This document shows positions 62,201 through 64,000 of a DNA stretch of 64,000 nt, in pieces (the first letter of the stretch is position 1; each line of letters starts with the position of its first letter). The notes under the pieces were generated by a model, which was not told where the DNA came from, searched no databases, and worked only from the letters and a program-made list of their open reading frames with translations. A program made the translations under genes and the position numbers. The DNA is taken from positions 62,001-126,000 of the forward strand of contig NZ_JAPYPG010000006.1 in the NCBI RefSeq assembly GCF_029937755.1. Reading direction: 5' to 3'. The DNA is from Henriciella sp. Its GTDB lineage: Bacteria; Pseudomonadota; Alphaproteobacteria; Caulobacterales; Hyphomonadaceae.

Positions 62201-64000
62201 ATGGCGAGCTGCGCCTGATGGCGGTGGCCTGGTCTGAAAGCGGCCTCGGCACTGCCAGCAAGCCCATGACGGTGCGCGACCCGGCGCCAAGCGAGCTGAT
62301 CCTGCCGCGCTTCCTTGCGCCCGGAGATGAGGCGCTTGCGACGGTCTCGATCGACAATATCGAGCTTGACGAAGGCACCTTCACAGCCTCGCTCGATGTG
62401 ACGGATCCGCTGGACGTGCCGGCGACTGAGGTTTCGCGCACCATTCCGAATGGCAAGCGGGCCGATGAAGGCGTGCTGATCACCTCCGACGGCGCTGGCA
62501 TCTCGGATGTAAGGCTGAGTGTGAACGGGCCGGAGAATTACTCCATAACGCGGAATTATCAGATCCAGTCGCGCTCGCCCTGGCTCCCGGCCACGAGCAT
62601 TTCCACGGCCATGATGGAGCCAGGCGACAGTTGGTCGATCCCGGACTCGCTGCTGGTGAATTACAAGCCGGATACAGCCGAGGTGACGATTACCTTCTCG
62701 TCGCTACCGCTGGACGCCAATGCGCTCTACACGTCGCTCGCGCGCTACCCTTATGGCTGTACCGAGCAGACAGTGAGCCGGGCCATGCCACTCCTCTATG
62801 AGGAACAGCTGGTGGTCATGGGGGCTGATGAGACCGCACGCGAGTCCGCCGACATGCAGGTCCAAGAAGCTGTCACCCGCGTGCTGAACCGCCAGTCGAG
62901 TGAAGGTGCTTTCGGCCTGTGGCGCGAAGGCGACCGTAATGCCTCTCCGTGGCTCGGTGCCTATACGACCGACTTTCTCTACCGCGCCAATGCGGAAGGC
63001 TATGAGGTGCCGCAGGAAGCACTAGACCGCGCCTATCAGTCGATGCGCCAGATTGCGCAGGGCGATGCCTGGCGGGTGTATGGCTACGAGACCGATGTCT
63101 GGGAAAGCCGCTGGCATGATGACACGGAGAAGAAGCTGATGCGCCGCGCTTCGGCCTATGCACTCTATGTCCTCGCCAAGGCGGGCAAGGCGGATATGAG
63201 CCGTCTGCGCTACCTGCATGACCGAGAACTCGACGAGATGGAAAGCCCGCTCACGCGTGCTCACCTCGCTGCAGCACTTTCCTATATGGGAGACCGCTCG
63301 CGCGCCAAGAGCGCCTTCGATGCCGCCGAAGACGCGCTCGGTTATGTCAATGATGGCGACTATTACCAGACGCCGCTGCGCGACCTCTCCGGTGTTCTGG
63401 CGCTGGCTGCCGAAACCGGCTTCAACGACCATGTTGCCCGTCTGGCCGAACGCCTCGGGGAAGATGCGCCGGATCCGAGCGAGCTGACGACGCAGGAAAA
63501 GGCGTTTGCGCTGCTTGCCGTCAACGGCATGCGTGGAGACGATGAGTCCGATGGCTTCCGCCTCAACGTGGATGGCCTTGGGCGCGGCAATAACAACGAT
63601 CACCGCTACCGCCTCTCTGCCGAACAGGCGACGAGCGACGTGACCTTCTCGCTCGGTGAGCGTTCTGTACCGGTCTTCCGCACCGTGATGGTGCGTGGTG
63701 AGCCTTCCAGCCCGCCGCCGGCCACCTCGTCGAAGCTGCGAGTGGCAAAGTCAGTTCGCAACATGACGGGCGGACGCGTCGATCTCGGCAAAATCCGCCA
63801 GGGTGAGCAGCTTGTCGTCTCGGTTCAGATCACGCCGGAGCAGCGCCGCACCAATCCGGTCATCGTGGCAGACCTCCTGCCAGCCGGCTTCGAGATTGAG
63901 ACGGTGCTGAAGCCAGCCGATGGGGACCGGCCAAACAATGGTACGGACGGCGCCTTCTCCTGGCTGGGTGAGATCAACGAGGCAAACACCGACGAGGCCC
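59239..64000 (+). CDS. Bacterial alpha-2-macroglobulin lipoprotein, partial at the window end
   Basis: A frame open from ATG 59239 (AAGGGAGG upstream) to the last base: 1587 codons, 3' end missing. The signal ends LAAC (Cys23), so it is anchored to the membrane facing the periplasm. Macroglobulin-like beta domains include DGYVYAERGIYRPGETVHL. The thioester motif CTEQ (Cys1174, in YPYGCTEQTVSRAMPLLY) is intact, followed by the helical thioester-bearing domain (LWREGDRNASPWLGAYTTDF). Such proteins trap or crosslink attacking proteases. Related genes often neighbour pbpC, which would lie beyond 64000. The final stretch visible (VADLLPAGFEIE) belongs to the receptor-like C-terminal domain. Confidence 0.92.
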   Translation, partial: MTRRTNRARGFFLAGLLAALAACGGGDEPPTDVTEQAEGQVVERSRADQVAAERRERERQRLAAQEENDFAYFRYAPDTSGDQPRACLVFSKPLDPDTDYSTYVEMRPAVRPAYNVDGRELCLEGLDFARSYTATILEGLPSAEGAEIQREEDVQISFEDRPPYVGFAGSGVILPREDADGLAIETVNVEKVGVTVYRVNDRALAFKDISQGENAPEGRYSYLYGEEDPRDVSSEVWSGSMEIDNVTNAPVTTVFPLPDVIGELQPGAYFVELKDAKDISDYDGPAASARRWIMLTDLALTAYRGENGLDVTLRSLQDGEVLPNTRVQLIAFNNEVLGSAETSDSGRVRFDAPLLNGKGNMAPRMVMAFGAKGDLAVLDLTRAPIDLSEQNTGGRRTPGVVDGYVYAERGIYRPGETVHLTALMRDRAGEAIENRAGNLVLYRPNGLEADRYRFPSAEGGGLQWDYQLSDSASRGMWRAVLDIDGVGETGSLRFAVEDFVPQRIAVDLETDEDLAIEAGGTREIEVDSRFLYGAPGAGLTVQSQARIEVDPSPFEAFNGFEFGRHDQSFSEQIIELTDQTTDGAGKAVLRLSPGNRARDADRPLRLNTTVSVLEPGGRAVTESVRIPYRPRDLYVGIKEDFDGRAESGKPVGFELAAVNAEGSIVDTRLNWKVLEIDYHYDWYREDGRWRWRRSRTVSTVNEGIVDTDGTTQSVSVDGLDWGEHELIVTADGSSAEASTDFYVGWGGYVSDQGVEAPDRVQVVVQDQKIVAGRPAAITIIPPYDGEAQIVVATDKVLSVETRDVSAEGTQFTLPVTEEWGEGAYVLVNVYTPRDPVVQSKPRRAVGVGYVPIDMDNRTFELEIDAPEIVRPRREQTIEVDISGGPREHVWLTLAAVDEGILRLTKYKSPDPVEYYFGKKALGVEIYDDYGRLLDPNMGLPAEVRTGGDQLGGEGLTVVPTKSVALFSGLVEVGRSGKAKVTFDVPEFNGELRLMAVAWSESGLGTASKPMTVRDPAPSELILPRFLAPGDEALATVSIDNIELDEGTFTASLDVTDPLDVPATEVSRTIPNGKRADEGVLITSDGAGISDVRLSVNGPENYSITRNYQIQSRSPWLPATSISTAMMEPGDSWSIPDSLLVNYKPDTAEVTITFSSLPLDANALYTSLARYPYGCTEQTVSRAMPLLYEEQLVVMGADETARESADMQVQEAVTRVLNRQSSEGAFGLWREGDRNASPWLGAYTTDFLYRANAEGYEVPQEALDRAYQSMRQIAQGDAWRVYGYETDVWESRWHDDTEKKLMRRASAYALYVLAKAGKADMSRLRYLHDRELDEMESPLTRAHLAAALSYMGDRSRAKSAFDAAEDALGYVNDGDYYQTPLRDLSGVLALAAETGFNDHVARLAERLGEDAPDPSELTTQEKAFALLAVNGMRGDDESDGFRLNVDGLGRGNNNDHRYRLSAEQATSDVTFSLGERSVPVFRTVMVRGEPSSPPPATSSKLRVAKSVRNMTGGRVDLGKIRQGEQLVVSVQITPEQRRTNPVIVADLLPAGFEIETVLKPADGDRPNNGTDGAFSWLGEINEANTDEA

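Overview
This window looks like chromosomal DNA of a GC-rich (roughly 60-65 %) alphaproteobacterium. It is most likely a dimorphic, Caulobacter-like lineage in or near the Hyphomonadaceae. The reasons are: a DivL-type pseudokinase with tyrosine in place of the H-box histidine and a full CtrA box upstream; a beta-helix protein paired with a diheme cytochrome (TIGR03805/TIGR03806, the latter named after a Hyphomonas gene); many small exported lipoproteins; and an S9 dipeptidyl peptidase. I see no insertion sequence, integrase, prophage block, CRISPR array or rRNA. The gene content is mostly housekeeping plus lineage-specific envelope genes.

Layout. 1-2.6 kb: end of a VOC protein, YjbQ, a second VOC protein, an MDR oxidoreductase and panD. 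2.6-5.2 kb: an orphan lipoprotein, a SIMPL protein, and a CAT-anticodon tRNA followed directly by a 61-bp structured inverted repeat. 5.2-11.9 kb: a seven-gene overlapping minus-strand operon (DUF4129, DUF4350, MoxR ATPase, DUF58, SpoIIM-like, RDD, DUF6265). 12-14.3 kb: free-Met sulfoxide reductase, an acid phosphatase, YbjN and DUF1330 proteins. 14.3-18.2 kb: otsA-otsB-GH15 trehalose operon. 18.3-24.9 kb: S9 peptidase, an orphan exported protein, ettA and a PAP2 phosphatase. 25-31.2 kb: a GAF-GGDEF-PilZ cyclase, small membrane proteins, a VOC protein, a 41-residue basic protein and polA. 31.2-34.2 kb: EF-hand protein, secreted tail-collar protein, ahcY.

34.3-41.8 kb: beta-helix lipoprotein plus diheme cytochrome, a DksA-type zinc finger, three lipoproteins including a polyproline-linked subtilase, and a DUF2785 protein. 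41.9-48.8 kb: divL, bioB, a HAD hydrolase, a lipoprotein, pterin dehydratase and a hybrid histidine kinase. 49-54.5 kb: SDR, small exported proteins, a VOC protein, an MFS transporter and an acyl-CoA dehydrogenase. 54.6-57.8 kb: tRNA-Ala(CGC), then a plus-strand run YggT-DUF167-folD-methyltransferase-small membrane protein-HNH, with YbaN opposing. 57.9-64 kb: a BaiN-type flavoprotein with no conventional start codon, and a large alpha-2-macroglobulin lipoprotein cut off by the window end.

The most noteworthy items are the flavoprotein's non-ATG/GTG/TTG start, the CtrA box upstream of divL, the folded repeat abutting the tRNA 3' end, the palindromes that cover stop codons at convergent gene ends, and the AT-richer membrane gene behind polA. 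I found no clear new multi-gene defence or biosynthetic system.
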